Source: Bartonella tamiae Th239
Lineage (GTDB): Bacteria > Pseudomonadota > Alphaproteobacteria > Rhizobiales > Rhizobiaceae
Assembly: GCF_000278275.1 (NCBI RefSeq)
Contig: NZ_JH725147.1
Location: 1,743,063 to 1,807,062, forward strand
Length of the DNA stretch: 64,000 nt
Reading direction: 5' to 3'
Position numbers and translations under genes: made by a program. The notes beneath the pieces were generated by a model that was given only the letters and a program-made list of their open reading frames with translations, searched no databases and was not told the DNA's origin. The first letter of the stretch is position 1; every line of letters starts with the position of its first letter. Positions 9,667 to 19,061 of the stretch are shown piece by piece.

Positions 9667-10842
9667 ATGTCAAAACGCAAAATTGCGATTATTGCGCATT
9701 TAAAATATCCAATTTCTGAACCTTTTGCTGGTGGATTAGAAATGCACACGCATATGTTAGCCTCCAAATTGCAAAAAAAAGGTCATGATGTCACTCTTTT
9801 CGCTGCGGCAAATAGTGCAACAGACATTAAAACGTATCCAATATGTGATGCAACTGAATTGAGCAATATTGGCACGCAAGAAGCGCATAATGAGGTTTTT
9901 TTTAAAGAACATCATGCGTACATGAAACTGATGTGTACATTAAAACGAAATCAATTCGATATTGTACATAATAATTCTCTACATTATTTACCGATAGCAA
10001 TGGCTGATATTTTGCCTATGCCGGTGGTTACTACTCTTCATACGCCTCCATTTTGTTGGCTTGAAAGTGGGTTTCGCTGTGCATCAGGTCAAAACAACAC
10101 AGTTGTTGCGATATCTAACACCACTGCAAAAATGTGGGAAAATATACTTAGAGTCGATAGTGTAATTCCAAATGGAATAGATTTAGATAAGTTTGCCTTT
10201 TCTCCACATTGGGACCAATCACTCTTAAATAAGCAACAAGAAACTTACGTTATTTGGTATGGGCGCATTGTAAGAGAAAAAGGATTACACCACGCCATTG
10301 ATGCTGCACGCCTTGCACAAGTTCATTTAAAAATAGCTGGCCCTATTTGGGACGAATATTATTATACAAAAGAAATAAAACCACGGTTAGGTTCTGACAC
10401 AGAATATCTTGGTCATGTTTCTCATGAAAAGCTTGCCCAACTTATTGCAGGAGCACGTGCATCTATTTGCACCCCATGTTGGGAGGAACCTTTTGGTCTT
10501 GTTGTTGTAGAATCTCTCTCTGTAGGCGTTGCAGTGGCAGCATTTGCACGTGGAGCGATGAGTGAGCTTCTTGATGAAAAAAGTGGTGCACTTGCATCTC
10601 CAAATGATGCACGATCACTTGCTCAGGCCATAAAAAAAGCCATGAATTGCAACCGAGCAGATTGTCGACAACGCGCTGAAGAAATTGCCAATGCCGATAA
10701 AATGATTTCACACTATGAGCGTCTTTATGAGCATCTAATTGAAAAGAAAAAAGCCAAACTTTTATCCAATTCCATAAATAAATCCCAAAAAACAAGATTG
10801 GATCAGTTTATTCAACCTGCGCATTTAAGAGTAAAAGTGTGA
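9667..10842 (+). CDS. Glycosyltransferase family 4 protein (GT-B fold)
   Basis: A 391-aa retaining-type glycosyltransferase. The N-terminal domain starts with a KIAIIAH strand and a glycine-rich GGLEMH loop. The C-terminal donor domain begins with IPNGIDLDKF, then WYGRIVREKGLHHAIDAA, and ends with the EX7E motif in EEPFGLVVVESL (near residues 276-287). It has a short A+G-rich ribosome-binding site. Its stop overlaps the start of the next gene (TGATG), so the two are translationally coupled. Confidence 0.9.
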   Translation: MSKRKIAIIAHLKYPISEPFAGGLEMHTHMLASKLQKKGHDVTLFAAANSATDIKTYPICDATELSNIGTQEAHNEVFFKEHHAYMKLMCTLKRNQFDIVHNNSLHYLPIAMADILPMPVVTTLHTPPFCWLESGFRCASGQNNTVVAISNTTAKMWENILRVDSVIPNGIDLDKFAFSPHWDQSLLNKQQETYVIWYGRIVREKGLHHAIDAARLAQVHLKIAGPIWDEYYYTKEIKPRLGSDTEYLGHVSHEKLAQLIAGARASICTPCWEEPFGLVVVESLSVGVAVAAFARGAMSELLDEKSGALASPNDARSLAQAIKKAMNCNRADCRQRAEEIANADKMISHYERLYEHLIEKKKAKLLSNSINKSQKTRLDQFIQPAHLRVKV

Positions 10843-11891
10843 TGGTGCAAATTGGTATATATGTCCATCATCATGGCGAAGGACATCTCTCACGTGCCAT
10901 GAAGATCGCACGATCTGCTCCTCATCACTTTACCTTACTCGGCACGGGTTTAAACGGCAAAACCGAGACATTAAAAACGATTGATTTACCAGATGATAAA
11001 CAAACCAATCATGAAACAGTCATCTCCCATCCAGCACTGCATTATACTCCTTTATATCATGAAGGAATAAGAGAGAGAAATCACCTTATAACAAAATGGA
11101 TGAAAGAGGTACAACCCGCATTGATGCTTATTGATATATCCGTTGAAATCGCAATGCTTTCATGTCTCAATGCAACGCCTTTTATCTATACGCGCTTGTC
11201 AGGAAACAGAACAGATGTCGCACATAATTTTATCTTTAAGGCGGCACAACGCGTTTTATGCCCTTTTCATCCATTATTAGAAAGCCCACAAACACCTAAA
11301 TGGCTCCGTGAAAAATCAGATTATTTTTCAAGTTTAACATCTAAAATAAAATCTTATCCTTCAGATGATAAAAGAATTTTGCTCGTTTTAGGAAAAGGCG
11401 GACATAATATAAAATCCGATCTTTTGTTTTTAATGGCCCAAGAACTTTCTGATTGGACAATTGACGTTATTGGACCATTTCAAAATCAAATCACGCTTCC
11501 CAAAAACATCAATATACATGGTTGGGTCAATAATGTTCATTCTTTTATGGCAAGAGCTACAATTGTGGCTGGTGCATGTGGTGATGGTTTGCTTTCAGAC
11601 GTCATGGCAATGAACAAACTTTTTATCGCTTTGCCTCAAAAAAGACCGTTTGATGAACAAGTCGAAAAAGCACGATTATTGCATAAAAATAGTTTTGCAG
11701 TTTCATACGAAAAATGGCCGTCATCTTGGCGAAAAGCGATCAAAAAAGCACAAAATTTACGCCATTCTTTTTCAGATTTACATGACAATAATGGAATTGA
11801 ATCTGCTGCAAATTATCTTATTAGTATGGCACAACGGACTGCTAAAAAATATAAATCCCAGTTAGTTATAGATACACCTATAGAGTTATGA
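10842..11891 (+). CDS. Glycosyltransferase, GT28/MurG-like C-terminal domain
   Basis: A protein of about 349 aa that starts at ATG 10842 (a GTG one codon earlier is possible) inside the stop codon of the GT4 gene. The N-terminus IGIYVHHHGEGHLSRA has the glycine/histidine loop seen in MurG and UDP-glycosyltransferases (GxGHxxRA). The C-terminal half has KRILLVLGKGGHN, the WVNNVHSFMARATIVAGACGDGLLSDV segment and PQKRPFDEQVEKA, matching the GT28 donor site where the sugar nucleotide is held. The sugar is unknown. It is tightly coupled to the genes on either side. Confidence 0.8.
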   Translation: MVQIGIYVHHHGEGHLSRAMKIARSAPHHFTLLGTGLNGKTETLKTIDLPDDKQTNHETVISHPALHYTPLYHEGIRERNHLITKWMKEVQPALMLIDISVEIAMLSCLNATPFIYTRLSGNRTDVAHNFIFKAAQRVLCPFHPLLESPQTPKWLREKSDYFSSLTSKIKSYPSDDKRILLVLGKGGHNIKSDLLFLMAQELSDWTIDVIGPFQNQITLPKNINIHGWVNNVHSFMARATIVAGACGDGLLSDVMAMNKLFIALPQKRPFDEQVEKARLLHKNSFAVSYEKWPSSWRKAIKKAQNLRHSFSDLHDNNGIESAANYLISMAQRTAKKYKSQLVIDTPIEL

Positions 11892-11895
11892 GCTT

Positions 11896-12705
11896 ATGAT
11901 GAAATGCAGCGTCTTAACTTTGAATAAAAATCGTGTTCAACATCTCATCAATCTTATCATTGGTTTAGAAAACAACAGTCAAAAACCTGATGAACTCATT
12001 ATAATCGAAATGAGTGATCAGGACTATACTCTACCGCAAATGAGCTTTCCGATTTTGAAGATTCATTTATTATCACATGAGCGATTGCCATTAGCGGTTG
12101 CACGTAATCTAGCAGTTCAACATGCTTCTTACGATAATTTAATATTTTTGGATGTCGATTGCATTCCCGCACACAATTTTGTTAAAACTTTAACGCATAT
12201 ATCTCAACGCCAAAATGCAATCATTAGTCCTGAAATATTGTATCTTTCAAATCAACCACTGCCTTCTCCATGGACAGAAAAAGATCTTATGGAAAAAGGA
12301 AGTCCGCATGATGCACGGTTTTTTCCCAAAAAGGGTCTTAAACGGGAAGAAGATCCAGGCTTGTTTTGGTCACTGGCTTTTTTTGTGACACGTTTTAATT
12401 TTGATAAAATAGGGGGTTTTTATGAAGAATATGAAGGCTATGGTGGTGAAGATACAGATTTTGGTTTTCAAGCGAAAAAGTCTCATGTCGATCATTTTTT
12501 AACAGCTCAAACTCGTGCTTATCATCAATATCACGAAACTTTGAACCCACCTTACAATCATTTTAACGATATTATAAAAAACGCTACTTTATTTCATAAA
12601 CGCTGGGGCGTTTGGCCTATGCATGGTTGGCTTGAATCTTTCAGAAAACAAGGGTTGATTAATTGGCATGAAGATCACATTGAAATTAAAAAAATGCCTT
12701 CTTAG
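11896..12705 (+). CDS. Glycosyltransferase family 2 (galactosyltransferase-like C-terminus)
   Basis: A 269-aa GT-A enzyme, 4 bp after the previous gene. The metal site is DVDCI near residue 81. The C-terminal segment FDKIGGFYEEYEGYGGEDTDFGFQA is the classical glyco_transf_7C motif (the WGGEDDD-like site of galactosyltransferases). It is the last gene of the cluster, and no clear terminator follows within the AT-rich 100 bp before the convergent gene. It probably acts on the same glycan as the three upstream transferases. Confidence 0.87.
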   Translation: MMKCSVLTLNKNRVQHLINLIIGLENNSQKPDELIIIEMSDQDYTLPQMSFPILKIHLLSHERLPLAVARNLAVQHASYDNLIFLDVDCIPAHNFVKTLTHISQRQNAIISPEILYLSNQPLPSPWTEKDLMEKGSPHDARFFPKKGLKREEDPGLFWSLAFFVTRFNFDKIGGFYEEYEGYGGEDTDFGFQAKKSHVDHFLTAQTRAYHQYHETLNPPYNHFNDIIKNATLFHKRWGVWPMHGWLESFRKQGLINWHEDHIEIKKMPS

Positions 12706-12807
12706 ATGTTCTTTCAAATAAATCTCTGCTCCTGCTGAAATCAAATAATTCTTTTTTTTAAAAAAACTTCACAAAAAATAAAGAAAAATTCTTAATTCTT
12801 TTAAATT

Positions 12808-13077
12808 TTATTGAAAACGCGCACGACCACGTATTATGCTAATGTTATCTTCTGCCTTAATGGCAAAACGATCACCATTCGGAAATGTTATAAAACAACC
12901 TTTAGAACATATATCTACTTTTTGATCTGTTTTTAACAAAACATCGCGACGGCTACTGCCTTCTGTTATAATCAATGTTTGAGTTTCTGTATCAGAATTT
13001 ACAAGAGTTGCTGCATTTGTTTGAATTGTTGTGAACAACAATAATAGTGATGCAGAAATGATCAAATATTTTATCAT
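12808..13077 (-). CDS. Small secreted hypothetical protein
   Basis: An 89-aa protein with a signal peptide (residues 1-22, ending TNA-ATLV). The mature 67 residues contain two cysteines in VDICSKGCFITFPNGDRFAI that could form a disulfide in the periplasm. The start codon directly follows the stop of the mechanosensitive channel gene, so it is translated from the same mRNA. I recognise no named domain. Confidence 0.75.
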   Translation of the reverse strand: MIKYLIISASLLLLFTTIQTNAATLVNSDTETQTLIITEGSSRRDVLLKTDQKVDICSKGCFITFPNGDRFAIKAEDNISIIRGRARFQ

Positions 13078-15462
13078 TTATAAAATTCCTTCATCCAAAA
13101 ATCGCTTTTGAATAGCAAAACGCAATGCATTTGTTGCTGACGTTGTTGCTGTAATATCCGGAAGATAAACCGATAAGGAAAAATTTAGACTATTACTATC
13201 AAAGGAAGAAAAATTTACCCATGGAGCTGGATTTTTCAACACACCTTCAACATTTGAAGCAATTTCCATCAATACGTCGACGACGTGTTGAGGATCAATC
13301 ATCGCAGGAACAGTAAGAGGAATATCCACACGCCCGATTTTATTACGATGTGTCCAATTTCCAACATTATTGTTGATCAGGCTTGAATTGGGAACAATCA
13401 TTGTTTCATGTTTAAATGTTTCAACTTCAGTAGCACGAACACTGATGCGTTTCACAATACCACTGACTGTACCCGTTTCAACATAATCACCAACTTTGAA
13501 TGGTCGCTCTGCTAACAATATGAGACCTGAAACAAAATTTTGAACAATATTTTGTAAACCAAAACCAATACCGAGAGACAGTCCTCCTGCAATAAGCGCC
13601 ACACTGCCTAAATTAAAACCAGCAGCAGACAAACCAATAACCGCAGATAAAGCAAGTCCGCAATAACCAATAATCGTTGAGATAGAATTTCTAAGACCCG
13701 AATCCACTTTTCCCCGCGCAAGAACTGAATTATCAAGCCAGCGCACAAAAAAACGTACCAAAAACCAACTGACCAAAAAGAAAACAATGCCCGTTAAAAT
13801 AGCGATTAACGAGATAGAAACATTTCCAATCTGGAATCCTGTAAGAAAATGCTTAAACGCATTGTTAATATCATGCGATGTGAAACCAAATTGCATAACA
13901 ATTGGTGGAATACATAAAGCGAGAACAATAAAGTAGAGAAATATAGCTGTAAAAAGACCTAATTGATCCATAGTTCCGTCTTTAACGTTAAAACGTTTAG
14001 CGATATTGCGCCCTATGATTGTTTGTGAAAAAGCCCCTTCAGATGCTATTGCACGCGCTGTTTGAAAACCAAGATACATAAGAACAAGAAAAGCGCCACT
14101 AATCACGATTTGCTGCACGATAAAACGTGCCAAGCCGATATACCCTAAAAAAGCAATCACTATGGGTATTAATCCAAATAAAATTAAAGGAATACGGATA
14201 TAAAATGGCCAAGAAGTCATCAAGTCTTCATCTGTTTTGGGATGTCGTACTTTAATAAAAGAGATAGCAAAGATTATGATGCAAACAAGGAATACAGATA
14301 CAAAACTTTTAACAATAACAAGATGAGTAGGCGCAGAAACTGCGTGATAAATGGCATCCATCACATAGTCTGCAGCCATAACAAACGCTAAAAGAGATAA
14401 TAAAAATACGAGTAAAACAGCAGGGCGATGCGCGACATTAAGCAAACGAATATCAGGATTTTTTGATATAAGAATAACGTAAGACATACGCGCAATGAAA
14501 AAAACAAACACTATTTGATGAGAAATAGTGCGGAAAACATGCCGAAGTTCTGGCCAAAATAACTTAAAATAATTGGACATTCCAAATATTGAAAACACAA
14601 AAAATGCACAAATAAGAGTTGGAATGAGGGTTGATAGAAAAACAAGTGATAGACGTTTTAAGAAAGGAATATTATCCTCTTCTAAGATGATTGTTTGTCT
14701 AAGATTGCGCATCATTCTATGAGAAAAATACGTAATGAGAGTTGTTAATAAAAATGGAATCAAAATAGAAACAAAAAGCTCTATCATTTTGAAATTATAA
14801 ATAAATTGCCACCAAGAAATTATTAAAGCATTAAAATCGTGCATTGCTTCCTTAGCAAAGATTTTAATCTGTTCACCCAGAGCAAAGGAAAAGTGGACAC
14901 GATGGGTTAATGTTTGCGTAAAAAGCTGGCGCGAAAGCATCATAGAATTTTCAATAAGACGATTAGCCGTCAAATATGATGTATCTAATTGCGCCACCAA
15001 AACATTGATCTGATTTTTTTCCTGTCTTAGACGGCTACGTTCATCATCAACACTGACAGCATCAACATTGCCTTCATCTGGTTCACTTATTTGATCCAAT
15101 CGCAGATTGATATCATTTAATGGCGCTCGAAATTTTAAAGCAGCTGTAATGATTTGATTTTTAATATCTTCTGCTTTGATACGAATGTCATTTAATAAAG
15201 AACTATCATAAGTGTCATTTTCAAGTTGGTTCTTTAAGTTTTCTAAATGCATTTGCGCATTATTTGCCAATTCTTGTTGTCTTTCTAAAAACTCGTCTTG
15301 TGAAATTATACCGTTATTATTTAATAATAACGCATCACTTTGTACTGTTTGCGCTTGTGCAAAAAAACCAACATTTTCAATTAAGGAAGAAGATATTAAA
15401 AAAACAACCGCCCCCAAAATAAGCATTATGGTAGTACAGACGTTTTTTTTAACCAACACCAC
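13078..15462 (-). CDS. MscS-family mechanosensitive channel with large N-terminal periplasmic domain (DUF3772 type)
   Basis: A 794-aa membrane protein. After an N-terminal hydrophobic leader (about residues 12-32) comes a coiled-coil-rich periplasmic domain (to about residue 200). About ten membrane segments follow, then the MscS core. The pore-lining helix and gate region read GGLSLGIGFGLQNIVQNFVSGLILL, followed by the beta domain FKVGDYVETGTVSGIVKRISVRATEVET. The architecture is that of the long MscS proteins of Hyphomicrobiales, which release solutes on hypo-osmotic shock. The next gene starts at the base after its stop. Confidence 0.92.
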   Translation of the reverse strand: MVLVKKNVCTTIMLILGAVVFLISSSLIENVGFFAQAQTVQSDALLLNNNGIISQDEFLERQQELANNAQMHLENLKNQLENDTYDSSLLNDIRIKAEDIKNQIITAALKFRAPLNDINLRLDQISEPDEGNVDAVSVDDERSRLRQEKNQINVLVAQLDTSYLTANRLIENSMMLSRQLFTQTLTHRVHFSFALGEQIKIFAKEAMHDFNALIISWWQFIYNFKMIELFVSILIPFLLTTLITYFSHRMMRNLRQTIILEEDNIPFLKRLSLVFLSTLIPTLICAFFVFSIFGMSNYFKLFWPELRHVFRTISHQIVFVFFIARMSYVILISKNPDIRLLNVAHRPAVLLVFLLSLLAFVMAADYVMDAIYHAVSAPTHLVIVKSFVSVFLVCIIIFAISFIKVRHPKTDEDLMTSWPFYIRIPLILFGLIPIVIAFLGYIGLARFIVQQIVISGAFLVLMYLGFQTARAIASEGAFSQTIIGRNIAKRFNVKDGTMDQLGLFTAIFLYFIVLALCIPPIVMQFGFTSHDINNAFKHFLTGFQIGNVSISLIAILTGIVFFLVSWFLVRFFVRWLDNSVLARGKVDSGLRNSISTIIGYCGLALSAVIGLSAAGFNLGSVALIAGGLSLGIGFGLQNIVQNFVSGLILLAERPFKVGDYVETGTVSGIVKRISVRATEVETFKHETMIVPNSSLINNNVGNWTHRNKIGRVDIPLTVPAMIDPQHVVDVLMEIASNVEGVLKNPAPWVNFSSFDSNSLNFSLSVYLPDITATTSATNALRFAIQKRFLDEGIL

Positions 15463-15867
15463 TTTGACCTCACTTAAAAAGCAAATTATGCAGACGCATC
15501 ATAATAAAAATTTTAACTGCATTTCAATTATCATCTTAATATATTGCCAATAACTAAAAAAACGGGGCATTAAATATTAAAAATAACAATTATAATTCTA
15601 TTCATAAGAATAGTCTTATGTGAAGAATAAAAATCATTAAGAGTTCCATCAATGATCAAATAATCACTCTAAATCCACATAAATAATATAATTTTGACTT
15701 CTCATATGCTTTCCCTTGACGAGGATTGCTGATAAGGATGAAATCTAAAAGACACATTTTTTCATCTTGAGGTGCAAACCACCCTTATCTTTAAGGATGC
15801 GATGGATATATGTGAGCTTTAAATGAAACTATAAACATAATAAACGTGCGAATAGAAAGTATATGAC
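15463..15867. other. Intergenic region with possible structured RNA
   Basis: About 400 bp between divergent genes. Most is featureless and AT-rich, but 15716-15790 contains a TTGACG box followed by sequence able to form a compact three-way junction (listed separately). Confidence 0.5.
15731..15789. other. Sequence with three-way-junction folding potential
   Basis: Three helices can form together: GATAAGG (15731-15737) with CCTTATC (15783-15789), ATGAAA (15738-15743) with TTTCAT (15760-15765), and GGTG (15771-15774) with CACC (15780-15783). TTGAC lies just upstream at 15716. It could be a small RNA or leader on either strand. I cannot match it to a known riboswitch family. Confidence 0.35.
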
Positions 15868-16299
15868 ATGCCCTTATCGCATCAACGCCTAAAAAATGAA
15901 AATATGGCCTTGCTGTCGAGTTATATATTACTAGGCGGTTTTTTATTGTGGCTTACATCAAGTTTTATTCCTCAGATCAATTTACTCTCGCATCGAGAAA
16001 CGTATCGTGAAAAAACACTTCATCACAAATCATTTGAAGAAAAAAATGTAGACAAAATAGATCGTTTTGCACAGCAAGAAAACAGACAAAAAAAGCTGCA
16101 TATTCTTTCGTTTGATAAACGTTCATTACACTCTCAACATAGCGTTGAACACATTTTTTTTAAATATACTTTCATAGCATTTCCTATTAATTATGATAGC
16201 ATTTTGGCCTTTACTTTATTTAAAGTTATAAAAAAGTCACAACATGATATAAAAGCGGTTCAACGCGCGCCGCCATTAACGACTAATCCGCTTTTATAA
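15868..16299 (+). CDS. Hypothetical membrane-anchored protein
   Basis: A 143-aa open frame with one hydrophobic segment (about residues 14-32, ALLSSYILLGGFLLWLTSS), followed by a charged, Lys/His-rich region and a second weakly hydrophobic stretch. The ribosome-binding site is weak. It ends 62 bp before secDF on the same strand. Its length and the membrane segment make it plausible, but I recognise no family, and the AT-rich context allows chance frames of this size. Confidence 0.4.
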   Translation: MPLSHQRLKNENMALLSSYILLGGFLLWLTSSFIPQINLLSHRETYREKTLHHKSFEEKNVDKIDRFAQQENRQKKLHILSFDKRSLHSQHSVEHIFFKYTFIAFPINYDSILAFTLFKVIKKSQHDIKAVQRAPPLTTNPLL

Positions 16300-16361
16300 A
16301 TTCATAATACTCTGTCGCGCGTTTTAAATTTTGTTCATCGCGCTCAATACTGGAAAATAAT

Positions 16362-18899
16362 ATGCGTACATCACGCTGGCTCACAGCTTTTTACTTTCTT
16401 ATCGTCTTGGCTGGCATTATCATTGCTTTGCCCAATCTTTTCACAAAACAACAAAGGCAAGACTATTTAAGTTTCCTACCAGATACCAGTGTGACACTTG
16501 GTCTTGATCTTCAAGGCGGATCTTATCTCGTCTTAGAAGTGGATGCTGATGCTTTAAAAAGAGACCAATTGCGTATAGTTTTGAATAATGTTCGCGCAAA
16601 ATTACGTGAAGAACAAATTTCTACAACAAGTGTCCGTATGGTTGGTGATGCCATTGTTGCTACAATCTCTGACTCAGCCCAACGTGAACGAGCACTTAAT
16701 GCATTAAATGCGTTAATTGCGCCCACACAAACAGCTTTTGGCACTTCGCCTGCAGATCTCGATATTGGGGAACAAAATGGCACCATTCGCGTGGCCTTAA
16801 CCCAAGCTGGTCTTAATTACCGTATCAATAATGCCGTTACGCAAAGCATTGAAATTATCCGTAATCGCGTTGACCAAGTAGGGGTTTCTGAACCTTCTAT
16901 TCAAAAAATCGGAACTGACCGCATAATGGTTCAACTACCAGGTCTTGAAGATCCTAATCAATTACGCCAACTTTTAGGTACAACAGCCAAGATGACTTTT
17001 CATCTGGTACCGACAAATGTTGACATGAACAATCCGCCAGCAGGTGTTTCCGTAGTATCAGGATATTCCGATGACACACAACGCTATGCAATTTATGACG
17101 ATGTTGCTCTTGATGGAAGCACCCTTGAAACTGCTGCGCAATCATTTAATCCACAAAATCCAGGCCAACCAATCATTACATTTAAGCTGGATCAAGTTGG
17201 AAGCCGCATTTTTGCTGATATATCGCGTGAAAATATTGGTCGTCCATTTGCGATCGTGCTGGACAATAAAGTTTTAACAGCACCTGTTTTGCAAAGCGTT
17301 ATCCCAAATGGAAATGGACAAATCACAGGCGATTTTGATGCAAAAGAAGCCTCCACCATTGCCGCTTTATTGCGTGCTGGCGCCCTCCCTACTCCTTTAA
17401 CCGTTATTGAAGAACGAACCGTTGGACCTGAACTTGGTGCAGATGCCATTAAAATGGGTCTGTTCACTGGAATATTCGGCTTTGCACTTGTTGCCGTTTT
17501 TATCTTTTTTCTTTATGGCTTATGGGGCCTTATTGCCGATATTGCGTTAGCATTTCACACAATTTTAACGCTCGCTGTTTTAGGACTATTAAATGCAGCA
17601 CTCACACTTCCCGGCATTGCAGGTATTATTTTAGGAATTGGGATAGCTGTTGATGCCAATATTTTGATTAATGAGCGTATACGCGAAGAAAGTCGCAAAG
17701 GTGTTGGCGCAATGGCAGCGCTTGATCGTGGCTTCAAACATGCATTTGCAACCATTGTCGATGCGAATGTGACAGCAGTTATTGCAACCATTTTACTTTT
17801 TTGGTTTGGCACAGGTCCAATTCGTGGATTTGCCGTGACGATGCTGCTTGGTATTATTATTTCTATGTTCACTGATATTACTATTGTGCGCATTATTATG
17901 GCATGGGTTATACGTAAGTTTAAAATTAAAACGCTTCATATTCAGCCTTTTTTTAATTTCATTCCACAACATACGAATTTCCATTTTATGAATGCTCGTT
18001 TTCTCGGTATTGGTATTTCAGTTGCCTTATCACTAGCATCTATCTTTTTATTTTTTAAACCTGGGCTAAATTTTGGAATTGATTTTATTGGTGGCAGTCA
18101 GGTTGCAATTACAACAAAAGAGCCTGCAGATCTTGCGACAATGCGTGCACAATTATCCAATATAGGTGTTGGTGAAGTTGCTTTGCAAAATGTCGATAAT
18201 GAAAATACAATTATGATCCGCGTTCAACAACAAGAAGGCGGTGAGAGTGAGCAATCAAATGCTGTTGAAAAAGTAAAAGCTGCTGTCCAATCACTCTATC
18301 CAGATGTCACATTTGATGAAACACAAGTCGTTGGACCCAAAGTCTCTGGTGAACTTGCAACGGCAGGTTTTACAGCAGTAATTTTAGCAGCTTTGGCCAT
18401 GACACTTTATATTTGGTGGCGATTTGAATGGTTCTTTGCAGTTGGTGCTATTGTAACTCTTGTTTTGGACACGACCAAAATGGTCGGTTTTTTTGCTCTT
18501 TTTCAACTTGACTTTAATCTTACTGCAATTGCCGCACTTTTAACAATTGTTGGCTATTCAATTAATGATAAGGTTGTGGTCTATGATCGGATGCGTGAAA
18601 ATATGCGTCTGTATAAAAAAATGCCCTTACGTGAATTGATCGATATGTCTATCAATCAAGTATTAGTAAGATGTATTTTTACCTCTATGACAACTGTTTT
18701 AGCAATGTTGCCGATGGCGATTTGGGGTGGAAATGCTGTTCATAATTTTGCACTTCCAATGGTTGTTGGTATAATTGTGGCCACATCATCTTCTATTTTT
18801 ATCGCCGCGCCCATTCTTTTGTTCTTGGGAAATTGGTGGCACAAACACCATAAAGGGCGTGCAGATTTACAGAAACTTGAAACAGCAAATAAACAATAA
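16362..18899 (+). CDS. secDF: Protein translocase subunit SecDF (fused)
   Basis: An 845-aa fusion of SecD and SecF, which use the proton gradient to help SecYEG-driven export at the inner membrane. The SecD part has the first membrane helix, then LGLDLQGGSYLV near residues 47-58, the large P1 periplasmic domain, and the helix with GIGIAVDANILINERIREE. The SecF part begins near residue 545 with its own first helix and GLNFGIDFIGGSQV, and ends with VGYSINDKVVVYDRMREN. The fusion and length match other alphaproteobacteria and some Gram-positives. A strong terminator follows. Confidence 0.97.
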   Translation: MRTSRWLTAFYFLIVLAGIIIALPNLFTKQQRQDYLSFLPDTSVTLGLDLQGGSYLVLEVDADALKRDQLRIVLNNVRAKLREEQISTTSVRMVGDAIVATISDSAQRERALNALNALIAPTQTAFGTSPADLDIGEQNGTIRVALTQAGLNYRINNAVTQSIEIIRNRVDQVGVSEPSIQKIGTDRIMVQLPGLEDPNQLRQLLGTTAKMTFHLVPTNVDMNNPPAGVSVVSGYSDDTQRYAIYDDVALDGSTLETAAQSFNPQNPGQPIITFKLDQVGSRIFADISRENIGRPFAIVLDNKVLTAPVLQSVIPNGNGQITGDFDAKEASTIAALLRAGALPTPLTVIEERTVGPELGADAIKMGLFTGIFGFALVAVFIFFLYGLWGLIADIALAFHTILTLAVLGLLNAALTLPGIAGIILGIGIAVDANILINERIREESRKGVGAMAALDRGFKHAFATIVDANVTAVIATILLFWFGTGPIRGFAVTMLLGIIISMFTDITIVRIIMAWVIRKFKIKTLHIQPFFNFIPQHTNFHFMNARFLGIGISVALSLASIFLFFKPGLNFGIDFIGGSQVAITTKEPADLATMRAQLSNIGVGEVALQNVDNENTIMIRVQQQEGGESEQSNAVEKVKAAVQSLYPDVTFDETQVVGPKVSGELATAGFTAVILAALAMTLYIWWRFEWFFAVGAIVTLVLDTTKMVGFFALFQLDFNLTAIAALLTIVGYSINDKVVVYDRMRENMRLYKKMPLRELIDMSINQVLVRCIFTSMTTVLAMLPMAIWGGNAVHNFALPMVVGIIVATSSSIFIAAPILLFLGNWWHKHHKGRADLQKLETANKQ

Positions 18900-18910
18900 T
18901 GAATGGGTAT

Positions 18911-18937
18911 GGCGCGAAAAATTTTTCGCGCCATTTT
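18911..18937 (+). terminator. Terminator of secDF
   Basis: A perfect palindrome (GGCGCGAAAAA with TTTTTCGCGCC) followed by ATTTTTAT, 11 bp past the secDF stop. Confidence 0.9.
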
Positions 18938-19061
18938 TATAAAACCACTAGGCAAATATAAAACAAGACCATAAGCTTAAATAAAATGAATCAAATTAAT
19001 TTTATATGCACTACTCTTGGACAGTATGACCTAACTATTAAAGAGAAAGACTTCGTTTAAA

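Noticed and set aside
15729-15750. Possible hammerhead ribozyme (CTGATAA...GAAATC)
   Set aside because: The essential CTGATGA core has A instead of G, and stem II would be too short.
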